Shown here in pieces: positions 1 to 12,169 of a stretch of DNA of 60,712 nt. The translations under genes were made by a program, and so were the position numbers. The notes beneath the pieces were generated by a model. It had not been told where the DNA came from, did not search any database, and saw nothing but the letters and a program-made list of their open reading frames with translations. Source of the DNA: Porogramme epimiltina (taxonomy: Eukaryota > Basidiomycota > Agaricomycetes > Polyporales > Polyporaceae); the NCBI GenBank assembly GCA_900155495.1, contig FTLJ01000304.1, positions 1-60,712 on the forward strand, read 5' to 3'. Numbering within the stretch: the stretch's first letter is position 1; every line of letters starts with the position of its first letter.

Positions 1-2787
1 GTTCGGGGCCTTCGCACGCCCGCCTTCTGCCGCAGCCCCCCCCCTCCCTCCCCTCTCTCCCCTCCTCCACTCCACCCGGGCCTTCTCGCGTGTTCCAGAG
101 AGCGTCTCGCGCTGGGTTCGCCCGCGGGCTGATTGCGGGGTGGCTTTGATGGGGCGGAATGCGGCGCACTGCCAGTGCGTGCGGCACTCCGCGCGCAGCA
201 GGTGTGGTGTGCCACTCTGGCGGCGGCGCGCGCAGTGCGCGCATACAGTATGAAGTGTGTGCGTGGCCAACGAGGCCGTAGTCCGACTCCCCTTCGCCAG
301 AGTCCCAACTTCCCCAAGCTCGACGTCGTCCGCGGCTTCCGCTATGCTTATCGCGCGCCCAGGCGAGGGCGCGCACGGGCCTCGAGCTCGCGCCCGTCGT
401 TCGACTCCAGTCTTCCACGCACAACCTCAATAACATTTGAAGCATCCAATGTCACAGGCCTGGCTCGACCCGACCCGACCCACCCCTCCGATCGCCCTCC
501 CGCCGCGGGGCCTCCATCGCCTCTCCAGATCCCGAGCTTATTTCGGGCGCACCGCACCAGTCGGCCCTGGGAGCTGTGAGCCTGGCGAGTGCTCTGTGCA
601 CCTCTGGGAGCGCTCGTCAGAGCGAGGAACCTCGCACGCCGCACACGCGCCGCTGGTAGTGTGGCACCCTCAGAGAGAGGGGAGGGGAGGGGAAGGGGGA
701 GGGGACGTCGACAGTGAGGGCGCGCCGCGCCTCCGACCGCCCGTCGGGCCTCGTGGTCGCCCCCTTCCCCGTACCGCTCGCGCTCGACGCGGGGCTTTAC
801 CCACGCGTCATGCCCGTCGACACTCGCCCCGCCCCGCGGGTCCCCTCCCTCCGATTCCGCTCCCGGGAGTCGGGACCGGCGCGGAAGACCTGGCGCGCGC
901 GAAGGTCTGAGGCCTGAGGTGTACGAGAGGCGTGCAGGGTGCTTGCATATGCTTTGAGTTCGCACTTCGGGGCCTACGAACCTACGACCCCCGGACGTCT
1001 GTTGTGTGGGAGGAGATGGGGAGGGGAGGGGGGGGGGATGGTCCGGTGCTCGGAGGGTGCTTTGCTAACACGGGTTCCGATGCGCACACGATCCGAGTCT
1101 GTGACGATGCGCGAGCGAACGAACGCCCCGGCATCCTCGCCTTAGTTCCCGGACTCTTGAGGGCAGGGCGAACCTACGATGCCCCCTCGTCTTCTAGCGC
1201 AGACGCCTACTCAGTGCTCAGTTTCAAAGCGATTGTCGCTGGCCCGTTATAGGATCATCGCGGAGGGAGTTGTGTTTACATATGTCTAAGAGAAAAGCGT
1301 CCGCTACATGTACAAACACCCTCGCGCTTCCCCGCGCGCGCCCCACCATGTAAGTCAAAGACCGCGGCGGCGCTCGCAAGCAAAGGAGCGAGATCCCGCT
1401 GCCGGTGATCTCCCCGCACTCCTTTCGCGCAGCCCTTTGTTCCCCGCCCCGCCCCGCTCCTCCCAGCCGCCGCGCGTAAGTACGTACGTGTAAGTACCGA
1501 CTCGCGAGATCCGAGCACAGATCGAGCACTCCGCGCTCCTCTGGCGGCGGCGAGCCGCGATGGGCATCACCGCCAGCAGCAGCCGCCTCTCGAGATCGAT
1601 CCGAGTCTCCATCTCCAAACGACCATCTAAGTAGACGGCGGGGGGGGGGGGGGGGGGGTTTTTCCCNNGGGGGGGGGGGGGGGGGGGGGGGGGGCGGTTC
1701 TTCTCGATCATCGAAACTTGAAAGCCTCCGGCTGTCTGCCCCGGGATGCCATCACGCTTCCAGCCCGCGCAGCAGGCCACGGGCTCACCACCGTCCGCCC
1801 ACTACGTACTTACGCGCTAAGGAGTTGGAGCCGGCTCGGGGACGAGACAAGGTTGAGTTCGAACTTCACGCGCGAGGGAGCAGAGGAGAGACTTGAGTTC
1901 GAGGAGCCCCGAGACTGCGGCTCGCCCGGCCCATGCGCCGAGAGTCCGCCTCAGACCCTCAGACTTCCCAAGGCTCCCATACTCCAATAAGCACTCCGTC
2001 AGAGCCCCAGTCTCACTCAGGCCCCAGCCTTAGCCAGCCAAGGCCCCACTCAAAGCAAAAACCGCAATCAGAACGACATGCGACCACACAAGCTGGTCAG
2101 CTGCACGCGCGAATGGACGCCCGCGCCTGCGCAGCAGGTCCCAAGTCCCCACGACCCCGCGCGGGCGTGTGTGTGTGTATCCACCTCCGCCGGCGTCCAC
2201 TCAACCTGCCTACCGACCACGACCTCCGTCCGCCTCCTCCATCTCCGTCGCGGATCACACACGGGCCACTACATAAGCCGCCGGGGGGTCGGGGTTATAT
2301 GTATGTCGAAGGGGAGGGAGGGAGAGACAGATAAATTATTTCAGGGCTCTCGGCTACGCGACACGACACGGCGGTGAGTATGTGGTAGATGATGGCAGAC
2401 AATCATGCAATTGTACGTCGCGTCGCACACGCACGCACGCGAGGGCGCGGAGCGCGCGTCGGAGCCGTGACGAAGGGGGAAAGGTTTCTACAGTACTGTA
2501 CCTAGACGATCAGAACAGAAAAAACAGAACAGCGCGGGGCGCGCGCGCACGCAGACGGTAGACGTGGGGGCGCGGGCGGGCGGAATAAAGCAACAGACAC
2601 CCCCCGCCGCGGGTGGGCGCGGCGGCCCAGTCGCTGGCTCGGGCGGGCGCGAGCAGCCTCGGCGCGCGGCGGGGGCGCGAAGGGAGCCAGAAACAGCGCG
2701 CGGAAGCGTGGCTACGTTACGTCGCCCCTCCGACCCGCTCCCACCCCCCGCCCGCCTCCGCGCCACGCCCGCGCTCGTGCCGCCCGC
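1..2787. other. GC-rich stretch without a recognisable gene
   Basis: Open frames occur on both strands, but they overlap each other, have low-complexity Arg/Pro/Ala compositions and match no family I know, as expected of random frames in GC-rich DNA. C-rich and G-rich homopolymer tracts are frequent. The stretch lies downstream of KGD2, so it may hold its 3' UTR and regulatory sequence or the end of an unseen gene. No tRNA-like A or B box was noticed. Confidence 0.5.
1640..1694. other. Poly-G runs flanking a two-base assembly gap (nn)
   Basis: Two undetermined bases at 1667-1668 sit between a G run of about 19 (1640-1658) and one of about 26 (1669-1694). Such runs next to Ns are typical of a poorly resolved or artificially closed assembly join, so sequence order and frame across this point should not be trusted. 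Confidence 0.85.
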
Positions 2788-4805
2788 TTATGCGGCGAGG
2801 AGCATTTTCCTCGGGTCCTCGAGGTACTCCTTGACTTTGACTGCATGCCACGCCAGGAACGCACGTTAGCCGCGCGCGCTAGGGGGGCGAGAGAGAGGAA
2901 GGGGTGCGGCGTACCGAGGAACGTGACGGCTTCCCGGCCGTCGAGCAGGCGGTGGTCGTAGGTGAGCGCGACGACCATGATCGGGCGGATGACGATCTGG
3001 CCGTTCACGACCACTGGCCGATCCTTGATCGCGTGCATGCCTGTTCAAGCCAGCATGTCAGCCGCGAGTGCGATGTGACCGGGGAGAGAGGGCGGGACAA
3101 AGCAAAGGGACAAGTTCCGGCGCGGCGGGGACCTTGTCGCCACGAGAACACATGTCGAGGGGGAGGATAGCATAACGGAAGGGGTGAAGGGGCGAATCGG
3201 GCCCGATGGAGGCTGGCCAAACGACAAGACGAGGTGCCACTCACCAAGGACGGCTGACTGGGGCAGGTTGATGATCGGCGTGCCGTAGAGCGAGCCGAAG
3301 ACGCCCCCGTTAGAGCTGGAGAACGGTCAGCGCACCAGACACAAAAGAAGAGGGTAGCACGCACATGGTGAACGAGCCTCCCGCCATGTCCTCCAGGGTC
3401 AGCTTGCCGTCCCGCGCCTGCGACGCCCTTGACTCAGCCGTCGCCAACACAAAAAGCATAACGGCGAACGCACCTTCTTGCCGAGCGCAGCGATCTCCTG
3501 CTCAATCTGCACAAAGTTCATGCCCTCCGCGTTCCGCACGACGGGCGTGACCAGGCCCTTGGGAGTCGCCACGGCGACGCTGAGGTCGACGTAGTCGCGG
3601 TAGACGATCTCGTCGCCCTCGATCGACGCGTTCGCGGCGGGGATCTCCCGCAGCGCGAGCGTGCACGCCTTGGCGAACGCGCTCATGAACCCGAGCTTCA
3701 CGCCGTGCTCCTTCAGCACCTCGTCCTTGTACTTCTTCCGCAGCTCCATGACGCTCGACATGTCGATCTCGTTGAACGTCGTCAGGCTCGCCGCCGCGTT
3801 CTGCGACTCCTTCAGCCGCTCCGCGATGCGCAGCCGCATCCGGCTCATCTTCACCCGCGTCTCGTTGCGGCTCCCCGCCACCCGCGCGGGCGCCGCCGCG
3901 GGCTCCTCCTTCGCTGCTGGCTTCGGCGCGGCGGGCTTAGGTGCAGCGGGTTTCGAGGCCTCCTTCACCTCCTGCTTCGGCGCCTCCGCGGGGGTCGCGG
4001 TGGGCGGAGGCGGGGCGGGCGCGTCGGCGGGCTTGTCCGCCTCCTTGGGCTTCTCCTCGGCGGGTTTGCTCTCGCCAGCCGCGCCGGGCTCGAAGCGGAA
4101 GAGGTCCTGGCCGACGGTCACGGTGTCCTCTTCGCTCGCGAGGTGCTCGGTGATGCGGCCAGCCGCCGGGGCGTTGACCGAAACGTCAATCTGCGCGGAA
4201 ACGTGTCAACACACCCATCAGTCGGTCAAGGCTGAGGCGATGATGGACGGGGCGGAAGGATGGCGTGAAAAAATGCGAGAGCATGGCGGCCTCAGGGTGT
4301 ACGAAAGTGATTTATTGTGTGGAAATGTGAACGGAATGCGATAGTGCGGATGTCCAGTAGCAAAAAGGGTGCAATGAAAACGGCGGCAGCGGCTCGCACC
4401 TTGTCAGTCTCAATCGTCGCGACCTCCTCGTCAGCCTCCACGCTATCGCCAGGCTGTTTTAGCCACGTCTTGAGCGTGCCCTCCGAGATGGACTCCGCCA
4501 TCTGCGGCACCTTCACGGTCTCGGCTGGCGGAAAGGAACAAAATTGACGTCACCCCAACGTGTTTTCCCTGCACGAGGGCGCCCACACACACCTTTGAGG
4601 AGGTTGGTAGAGTGGAAATTTGCCCGTTGCGCGTACGAGCTGGCGAGTTTCCTGCACGGGCGGGCGGGGCGCAATCAGTCACGCATCCGAAGACGGCTGC
4701 AGCACACCCCAAACAGAATAACACGCACCAGCCTTTCGACACAGCGGCCGCGTCGGCGCGCAGCGCACGCCCGCGCGCGATGAGAACAAGCCGTCTCGAG
4801 AGCAT
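2788..4805 (-). CDS. KGD2: Dihydrolipoyllysine-residue succinyltransferase, E2 of 2-oxoglutarate dehydrogenase
   Basis: This is the E2 core of the mitochondrial 2-oxoglutarate dehydrogenase complex; it moves the succinyl group from its lipoyl arm to CoA in the TCA cycle. Eight exons (4729-4805, 4593-4651, 4400-4524, 3474-4190, 3365-3417, 3245-3315, 2915-3040, 2788-2840) add up to an intact frame of 426 residues. Order: Arg-rich presequence ending in a [15 protein letters not shown] mitochondrial region (about 1-45); lipoyl domain with [12 protein letters not shown] and the lipoylated Lys in IETDK at about residue 87; a long Ala/Pro/Lys linker; and the acyltransferase domain with the active-site HRLLDG near residue 397. 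The C-terminal [10 protein letters not shown] resembles yeast Kgd2. As in other eukaryotic E2o proteins, no peripheral subunit-binding domain is evident. An intron falls directly after the lipoyl-Lys codon. Family call is secure; exon edges were read by eye. Confidence 0.95.
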
Positions 4806-7800
4806 GGTTGAACAAGCCTAGGCCGGGGGTAGGGTAGCAGGAACGAGCGCGGGCGGTTGGAGCAGGGAGAGAGATAGAGATAGAGGACGAAGAGCACTCG
4901 GACTCGACGGGAGGGGGGGAGGAGAGCGTGGGCGGTGGCAGGCGCCCGCCAGCGACGCGACGACATCATCACCGCGCACGGGGCAAGGCGCCCGGCGCAC
5001 CGAACAAGTCCGAGTGCCCGAGTGCCCGACCCCCCGCGCCGTCGTCCGCCAATGCCGATCCCGCGATTTTCAACGCCCCCGCCGCCCCGCGCGGCCTGCG
5101 CGACGCCGACGGCGCCGTCCAATGCGCCTCCGCCGACTGGCTTCGGGGCGCGGGCGGGCCCGGCACGCTGCGGCAGGACGGCGCTGCTGCAGGCTGTAGC
5201 TGCCACCTGCGCCTGCTCGGCGGCGACTCCCCTTTCTGAGCTTCCTCGGCCATTGGGCAGGCTCGGAGGGTGACGGGACTCGGGAGGTGCGTTCGGCGCG
5301 TCGGAGCCGTTTATCTCTGCGTATCATCCTCGACGTCATGCTCAGGCTGTATGGAGGAGAGGGTTGGGTAAGCTTGCCCTCACCATCGAACTCGGGTGTG
5401 GTCCCGCTCCGAGCCTTCCCCTCCTTCAATCACCTGTGTCACGTACAGGTGCGACTACGGGTGCTGGTATGTAGTGGCAAGCGCAAGTGTCCTCAGCCTG
5501 CGATACTTTCACTCAAAGGATCTGTGCAACTTCGGATCTCGGTGTCCGTGCTCGTGAATATTTGTGCGGCACATCTGTGACTGTGAACGCACTGACGTGT
5601 CCCGCTCCGAGCTGAAGGGACATAACGGCCGAGGACGCCTTTCCGTCCCGGAGTTAGGCCTCCTCGCCGTCTCGTCCGTCGGCGCACCGTCAATTAAACG
5701 CGCACAATGCACATGCGTCGCGGACGACGGAATAACGGGGAAGGTGCGCACGATTCTCCGCCCAGTCCGTCGCCTTCGCCCGCGAGCTCACACCTTCGAC
5801 ACCACAACATGTGCAGGACCGCTGAATTCGGTGACATCATCACCATGCCCGAGGGTCCCGCATCCGTCCGTAGGAGCCTCGCGAGCAGCGTCGCATTTCG
5901 CCAACACGCCGGCCCAGCGCGGGCCTCGCGCCCGTCCGGGGCGGCCTTCATTGTGTCAAGCGTGCCCGCACGCCGCGCGGGCTGCTCAGACATTGCGCAA
6001 ACGCGTCCGCAGTGCGTCCCGCCCACGCCGGTTTATGCAATCATCGCAATGTGCCCTCCACTCTAGCGTCCGGCCTATCCTTGCCAGGCAGCTGAGGCCC
6101 GGCCCGACCGGGCGCCCCAGAGGCGCAGAGGGCCGATTCGAGCGTTTGCCGCGCCCCACCCCAGAACAAGACCGCGCGCACGATTCACGCTGCACGCCGC
6201 GCGCCGCACATCGCGCCGCGCACGAGGTCGTTCCCGTCGCTAGCGGGGGACGCAGGTGCGCTGGAAGCCCGCGGGCCTCGTGCGCGCCGCGTGCGCTGAT
6301 ATTGCGCTAGCGTATCTCGGGGGCACGATGCCCTAGGGCCCGAGAGGCATGATCGAGGGGCGTGTGAGTGCTAGTGCACATCAGCGGGTCGCTGACTAGG
6401 CACGGGGATGCCTGGGTTTGGGGTCGTCAAAGGCACAACCGCGCAAGGATGCGAGACAAGGTCGCGCCGCGGTTGTGCGAAGACGTAAGAAGACTTGCGG
6501 TGGGAGGCGAGGACGGCGCGAAGTGCGGCGGCGAGGTCCTGTGGGCACGGAGAGACGCGCTTAGTCCTCGGACCGGAGCGCACCATCGGGTAGATATCGC
6601 TCGCTGCCCTCGACGCGCTGCGTTGGGAGGTTGGGATGTTTCGGCTGTGGTGCCCAGTCGGTATGTTTTTCGTGCGCATCGCTTCTGGACTCGGCTCACG
6701 ACAATGCGTAGGTCGACGGACATACGGCGAACAGTCCAGGTCCTGTGAAGAGCGAGGTTTAACGTCAAGATAGCGGCATACGCTTCGGCTGCTCACAGGG
6801 TCAACTCCAGCACCTCTACGGGATGTCTAAGAGCCCTACGCCCGAGCGTCGATCAATGGTCGGGGAACTCCTAGACTGGCATCACGGCCGTGCGCCAGTA
6901 TCGCTGCGTCACGAAACCCCCTGTGGACCGTATGGTGCTGGATGTTTGTATTGCACTTCCATGCACTGGGTGAACGTGTACGTTGACCCTTGACTGTGCT
7001 TACGAGTGTCATCCACTACTAATACAGATATTGCGCAGGCAAGTGCACGTAGCACAACGGACGATTCAATGGTGTGTGTAATAATGTTGAAACTCGTTGC
7101 TGAGGCGGAACATACGGCTTCTTTGAGATGCTACTAGTGCGTGTTTACAGCTTGGCTTAGGGAACCTCCTTCACACTGGCAGGACCCCCCTGTGAATGGG
7201 CCGTTGGACTAAAATGTCAAAATGGCCACAATATCCTGCCTGCGTCTTCCGGTTCCTGGGCGTTCTGTCAGCTGAACGCACACATGTGTGCACACGGCCG
7301 CTGTGGTAGTATGTGTAGAGCGCTTGCGAGAATGTCCACCTCAGTATGTGGACAGTGCCTGGCAAAGGCGCGTGACCCATCCAGCCATCGGCGTGCGTCG
7401 TTATCCACGTTGAGAGGTGTGCAACAAGAGACGAACGTGCAACGTTTGACGTTGGACACGGACTTCAAAATCGGACTGCGGCGGATCCCGAAAAGTCTAA
7501 TTCCGCTAGCATATAAGCGGGGGCTTGTAGCGTTTACCCGTGGGAGACGCCCCGCCCCGACACCGACGACGACATACCGCCCGCTGGTGACGTCGACGCG
7601 CCGCTCTGCCCAAATCAAAATCTGGATACTCACCACCTTGTTCGCGCAAACCACCGCGCTCCACTCGATTGACGAGCGCTCCACCTGGTGTGCCAAGCGG
7701 GGTGCGTCCGTGGCAGGGGTTTCTCGAGCGTGGAAGCCGGAGACCCACGTGCATGGCCACAGCTGGCCTTCGGCGTTGGTTCGCAGAATTGGGGCACCCC

Positions 7801-8223
7801 AGGGGACGGCCCACGTTGGTTTGATCGCCTCCCAATGTACGTGCCATGGCCTTTTCGGCTGCCGACGTACTGACGGTGGGGTGAACAGGAGACGCTGGGC
7901 GGTGCGCTTGCCATCGAACGTGGGTCGGTGGCGCCCATGCACGTCCACCGACGGGGGCTGCTAGCGACCCATCGAGCTCCCTTCACCGCGCTCGTTCCGA
8001 CATGGGGGCCTTATCGCGCGCATCTACCTGCGCCGCCGACTCACGCCTCCAATTGTAGGCCGCCGGCGACACAGGCGACGCACCTTCCCCAGAGTCCGAC
8101 AGCGCTCCTGCTCCTGGCACTCCATTTACCCGTCTTTCCCTTATAGCCCTACTCGTCGCGCGCCTCGTCTGCGTAGGCCCACCCTTTCACCCGCCCTCCC
8201 TAGCCCTCTTCTCCGCCCCTGAC
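4806..8223. other. Gene-poor block between KGD2 and BTA1
   Basis: About 3.4 kb upstream of both KGD2 and BTA1, which point away from each other, so it contains both promoters. Several open frames of 70-250 codons exist on both strands, but none shows a known domain. The part from about 6750 to 7270 has almost no open frame and is relatively AT-richer. One minus-strand frame near 7268-7970 is listed separately. No transposon ends, terminal repeats or tRNA were recognised. Confidence 0.5.
7268..7970 (-). CDS. Possible internal exon of an unrecognised gene
   Basis: A minus-strand frame stays open for about 230 codons. Its first half (about 7950 to 7640) has mostly C or G in third positions and a non-repetitive, Trp-rich composition (for example PWGAPILRTNAEGQLW and SSIEWSAVVCANK). 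A GTGAGT donor-like site follows near 7637. The frame has no ATG near its 5' end and is preceded by TAG, so it would need an upstream exon; a possible acceptor sits at about 7970. The plus strand is also open over nearly the same interval, which weakens the case. I recognise no family. It may be a gene remnant or chance. Confidence 0.18.
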
Positions 8224-11003
8224 ATGCTGGATGTCGCGCCCGAGCAGGCCCTCGCGTTCGCAAGGCAGAACGCGCTCTCCTGCGGCGTTCTCTTCGCCTT
8301 CGTCGCGCTCGCCGTCGTCTTCCGCCAGTCCCTCGCCGTGTACAGCAAGTTCGCGTACGCGTGCTTCCTCAAGCCCCTCGACCACGGCAACGCCTCCGAT
8401 GTCCGCTCGCTCTCCGGCCAGCAACGCGCCCTCGAAGGCTTCTACCGCACCCAGGCCAGCATCTACGACTCCACAAGAGGCACCCTTCTCTCCGGGAGGG
8501 AGGACATGCTCCAGCTCGCTGCGGCCCAGCTTAAGCATCGGTACCGCAGCGCATCCACGAAGCCTATTTGGGTCGACGTGAGTATTTCTCTTGCTATTGT
8601 TGCCATCCGGCGCCCACAACATACGTCACTCAGGTCGGTGGCGGTACCGGCTACAACATCGAGAAAATGAACGCGTTCGTCTCCGTCCCCGACTTCTTCT
8701 CCGCCGTCTACCTCGTCGACCTCAGCCCATCGCTCCTGGACGTCGCGCGCGAGCGCTTTCAAAGGCTCGGGTGGAAGAACGTCCATGTTGTTTGCGAGGA
8801 TGCACGTACGTTCACCTTGGGTGGAAAGCTAGATGCGACACAAGCCCTTGAGGGAGAGGTGAAGCACGCCGTTAAGGCTGACTTCATCACGATGTCATAT
8901 TCTCTTAGCATGATCCCAGAGTGCGTCCCGTTCGTGAAGTACGAAGTAACGTTTTGTTGATCGTTGGATCGCGTGCATTCGCAGCTTCTACTCCGTTATC
9001 GACTCCCTCACCGACCTCCTCGCGCCGCTCGGTCTCATCGCCTGCGTCGACTTCTACGTCCAGTCCTCATCAAGCTACTCCCTTCGCAACTTCACGGGCG
9101 GCCACCATGCACGTCACGTCAACAGCTTTTCGCGCGTGTTTTGGCGTTCATGGTTCAAGCTGGACCGCGTGCACCTTCACGAAAGCCGGCGGGACTACCT
9201 CGAGTACCGCTTCGGCACCATCGCAAGCATCAACGACCGGAACGGCAAGCTCGGCTGGATCCCCTACTACGTCTGGATAGGTTGCCAGCGGACCGCCACC
9301 TGCGGTGCTGCCGGCGCACTCGCCCGAGAAGCCGCGGAGCACATCGACGCCCTCGCCACCGAGAGCCCATACCTCTCTCCCGTCCATTACACCGAGAAGC
9401 GCACCGAGGCCGCAGACGCGGCAGAACGGGAGACTCGCCTCCAGCTCCGCTCCAAGGGCTTCGAAGCGGCGATCCTGAACCTCGCGACGAACGTTCCCCT
9501 CCCCTCGTTCTTCTACCAAAACCAGCGCTGGCGCCTCTACTACGACGAGTCGCTCCAGAAGCACAGGCAGTTTAACAACGAGTACATCTACGCGTTCACC
9601 TGGGAAGACCCCGCCGAGGACCAGCGCCTGCTCAACATCGGCCGCGACGACGTCGTCTTCGCGATCACCTCCGCAGGCGACAACGTGCTCTCGTACGCGC
9701 TTCACCGCCCGCGGAGCATCCACGCCGTCGACCTGAACCCGACGCAGAACCACCTGCTCGAGCTCAAGGTCGCCGCGTTCTCCTCACTCCCCTACGCGGA
9801 CGTCTGGAAGCTCTTCGGCGAGGGCCGCCACGCGGGCTTCCGCGACCTCCTCCTTGACCGCCTCTCTCCATGGCTCTCCTCGCGCGCGCTGCAGTACTGG
9901 CTCGACTCGACCGCGACGTTCACTGCGCGCGGCGGGCTGTACGAGACGGGCGGCTCGCGCATCGCCGTGAAGCTCGCCAAGTGGCTCTTCCGCGGGCTCG
10001 GGCTCGGCGGCGCGGTGCGGCGCCTCTGCGCGGCGGCGACGCTCGACGAGCAGCGCGCGATCTGGCGCGGCACGCTGCGGCCGGTCGTGCTGAGCCGCCT
10101 GCTGAGCTACGCCGTCGTCGCGGACTCGCGCTTCCTGTGGCGCGCGCTGGGCGTGCCCGAGAACCAGCGCGCGATGATCGCGGACGACGGCGTCGCGCGC
10201 GCGGTCGCGGAGGGGCGCGGCGTGTCGGACAAGGAGGCGATGTGGCAGTATGTGGTGGACACGCTTGACCCGGTGGTGGAGAACACGCTCTTGAAGGACA
10301 GCAACTACTTCTATCGGCTGTGTCTGCAGGGGAGGTACTCCAAGGAGTGAGTTTGCTGTCTCTTAGGTGCTTGGTCGATGGCGCTGATGGGGGCACTTCG
10401 CGTAGGTGTTGCCCGGCTTACCTCACGGAAGAGGCGCACAAGACGCTCGTGCAACCCGGGGCGTTTGACGGATTGCGTGTCCACACGGACGAGTTCGTCG
10501 AGGTGCTTGCACGGATCAAGCCCGAGACTGTCACCGTCGCTGTGGTACGCCCCCTTCTTTTCCTCCGGCCTTCCCTTCCCGCCATGCCCGTGCTGACCCT
10601 CCCCACAGATCATGGACCACATGGACTGGTTCGAGCCCGAGGGCCCGCAGGCGACGGCGGAGATCCGGGCGGTGAACCGCGCGATGAAACTCGGCGGGCG
10701 GGTGCTCCTGCGCAGCGCGGGCCTGCGCCCGTGGTACATCGCCAACTTCTCCGCGCAGGGCTTCGCGTGCGAGCGCGTCGCCGCGCGCACGTCCGGGACG
10801 TGCATCGACAGGTGCGTCTCCTGCTCCTGCTCCTTTTGGGCACAAACGCGCAGGCGGCTGACGGCGACGCGGGGCGCAGGGTGAACATGTACGCGTCGAC
10901 GTGGATCTGCACGAAGGTCGGGGCGGACCCGACCGCGGCGGCTGAGGCGGAGGCGGAGGATGGCGAGTCGGACGCTGGGGCCGTCGAGGCTCTCGAGCTG
11001 TAA
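8224..11003 (+). CDS. BTA1: Betaine lipid (DGTS) synthase, bifunctional
   Basis: The enzyme makes the phosphorus-free membrane lipid diacylglyceryl-trimethylhomoserine from diacylglycerol and S-adenosylmethionine. Six exons (8224-8577, 8634-8920, 8985-10346, 10406-10544, 10609-10811, 10880-11003) give 822 residues. A hydrophobic segment at about 20-40 suggests membrane attachment. A class I methyltransferase follows, with SAM motif VDVGGGTGYN at 117-126 (BtaB-like, N-methylation). From about residue 410 comes a DUF3419/BtaA-like domain, with FAITSAGDNVLSYAL, HAVDLNPTQNHLLELK and, near 715, MDHMDWF (3-amino-3-carboxypropyl transfer). Methyltransferase first and BtaA second is, as I recall, the fungal order. 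The tail is acidic and Ala/Glu-rich. Betaine lipids often replace phospholipids under phosphate limitation, but no phosphate-response site was identified here. Confidence 0.93.
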
Positions 11004-11550
11004 GAGCCGAGCGCTAGGTATGGACTCGGAGCGTGGACTCCGCGGCTGAGCTATAGAGGACCGAGTTATGAGCGAACTGGATGGGAATTTGTGTAGAGTA
11101 TGATGGTATACCTCTTTCTTTCGGCCTTCTCTCACGTCACCGCCGTTCCTCTTGCTGCTTCGTATGCTGGTGAACGTTGTGTTAATAGCATTTGCTGTTC
11201 TTTACGAGGTCATGACGAATAGATATTTTACGACCACGTTGTAGCATAACGGAAGGTGAATTCGTCGTGATTGACCACCATACGCTCGCGCCATGCAAGC
11301 TGTCTGACCTAAATGTCAACTGTGCAACGCACGCGTAAGTTCGCCATGGACGCGTAGAAAAGCACATCGCACGCGGGGAGGAGTGTCTAGTAACATGCTC
11401 CGCAGGAGGACCCCAGAGCACGAGGTGGAACCGGGGTTGACGAACGATCTTGCAGGCACTCGATGGTCATGGCGGGAACTATGCGGACAGTAGATTAAAT
11501 AAAAAGTACAAGAATAAAATACAACATAAGAGAACCACGACCAAGGGAAT
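11004..11550. other. Convergent 3' region between BTA1 and H2B copy 1
   Basis: Both neighbouring genes end here, so the stretch should hold their 3' UTRs and polyadenylation signals. An AT-rich part near 11490-11530 (repeated ATAAAA-like sequence) lies just downstream of the H2B stop on the minus strand. No further gene was seen. Confidence 0.6.
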
Positions 11551-12169
11551 CTACTTCGCGCCCGCGCTCGAGAACTAAAGGCAGCAGTCAGCGAATGATA
11601 TTAAGAGCGTGCGCGAAGAGCAACTCACTTTTGTTACAGACTTGGTGCCTTCTGAAATAGCGTGCTTCGCGAGCTCACCGGGGAGGATGAGGCGAACGGC
11701 AGTCTGAATCTCGCGCGAAGAGATGGTCGACTTCTTCGAGTACGACGCGAGCTCTGAAGGAGTGATGAGCTTCAGGCCACGCGAAAGGATAGTTGAGTAC
11801 TCACTGGAAGCCTCGGTCGCAATGCGCTCGAAGATGTCGTTGACAAAGGAGTTGAGGATGGCCATCGCCTTGTTGGAGATACCAGTGTCGGGGTGGACCT
11901 GCTTAAGGACTATATGCGCGAAAGACGCATCAGTACCAAGTTCTACGCGTGCAAAACTAAACGGACGCACCCTTGTAGATGTAAGAGGAGTAAGTCTCCT
12001 TGCGGCCCTTCCTGCGCTTCTTCTTCTCGCCGTCCGCGCCAGAGCCTGAGGAAGCCTTGGCGGTCTTCTTCGCGGCCTTCGCACCACCCTCAGAGGTCGT
12101 CTTCGCGGGGGCCTTGGAGGCGGTGGAGGCGGGAGCCTTGCCGGCAGTGGAGGCGGGCTTGGGGGCCAT
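11551..12169 (-). CDS. HTB1: Histone H2B, copy 1
   Basis: Core nucleosomal histone pairing with H2A. Four exons encode about 150 residues: a Lys/Ala/Ser-rich tail beginning [16 protein letters not shown], the [11 protein letters not shown] start of the fold, [39 protein letters not shown], and a last short exon ending FSSAGAK. The Lys near the C-terminal helix (EGTKSVTK) corresponds to the site ubiquitinated in other fungi. It is transcribed divergently from H2A copy 1, with 359 bp between the two start codons. The N-terminal tail is identical to H2B copy 2 at 58.3-58.9 kb as far as read. Confidence 0.96.

Noticed and set aside
348..965. Minus-strand frame of about 200 codons and overlapping plus-strand frames
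   Set aside because: Low-complexity Arg/Pro/Ala composition, several overlapping frames on both strands and no known domain; expected in GC-rich DNA.
4935..5273. Overlapping frames on both strands just upstream of KGD2
   Set aside because: Some third-position bias is visible, but on both strands, and no family is recognisable; more likely GC-rich promoter or 5' UTR sequence.
5564..6310. Plus-strand frame of 248 codons in the gene-poor block
   Set aside because: No domain, no good start context and rich in Arg/Ala/Pro from GC content; overlapped by other frames.
7268..7964. Plus-strand 226-codon frame opposite the possible minus-strand exon
   Set aside because: Composition is Arg/Thr-rich with no domain, and the opposite strand has the better third-position bias.
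8964..9575. Plus-strand frame of about 200 codons inside BTA1
   Set aside because: Alternate frame of BTA1 exon 3; the true frame carries the methyltransferase and BtaA motifs.
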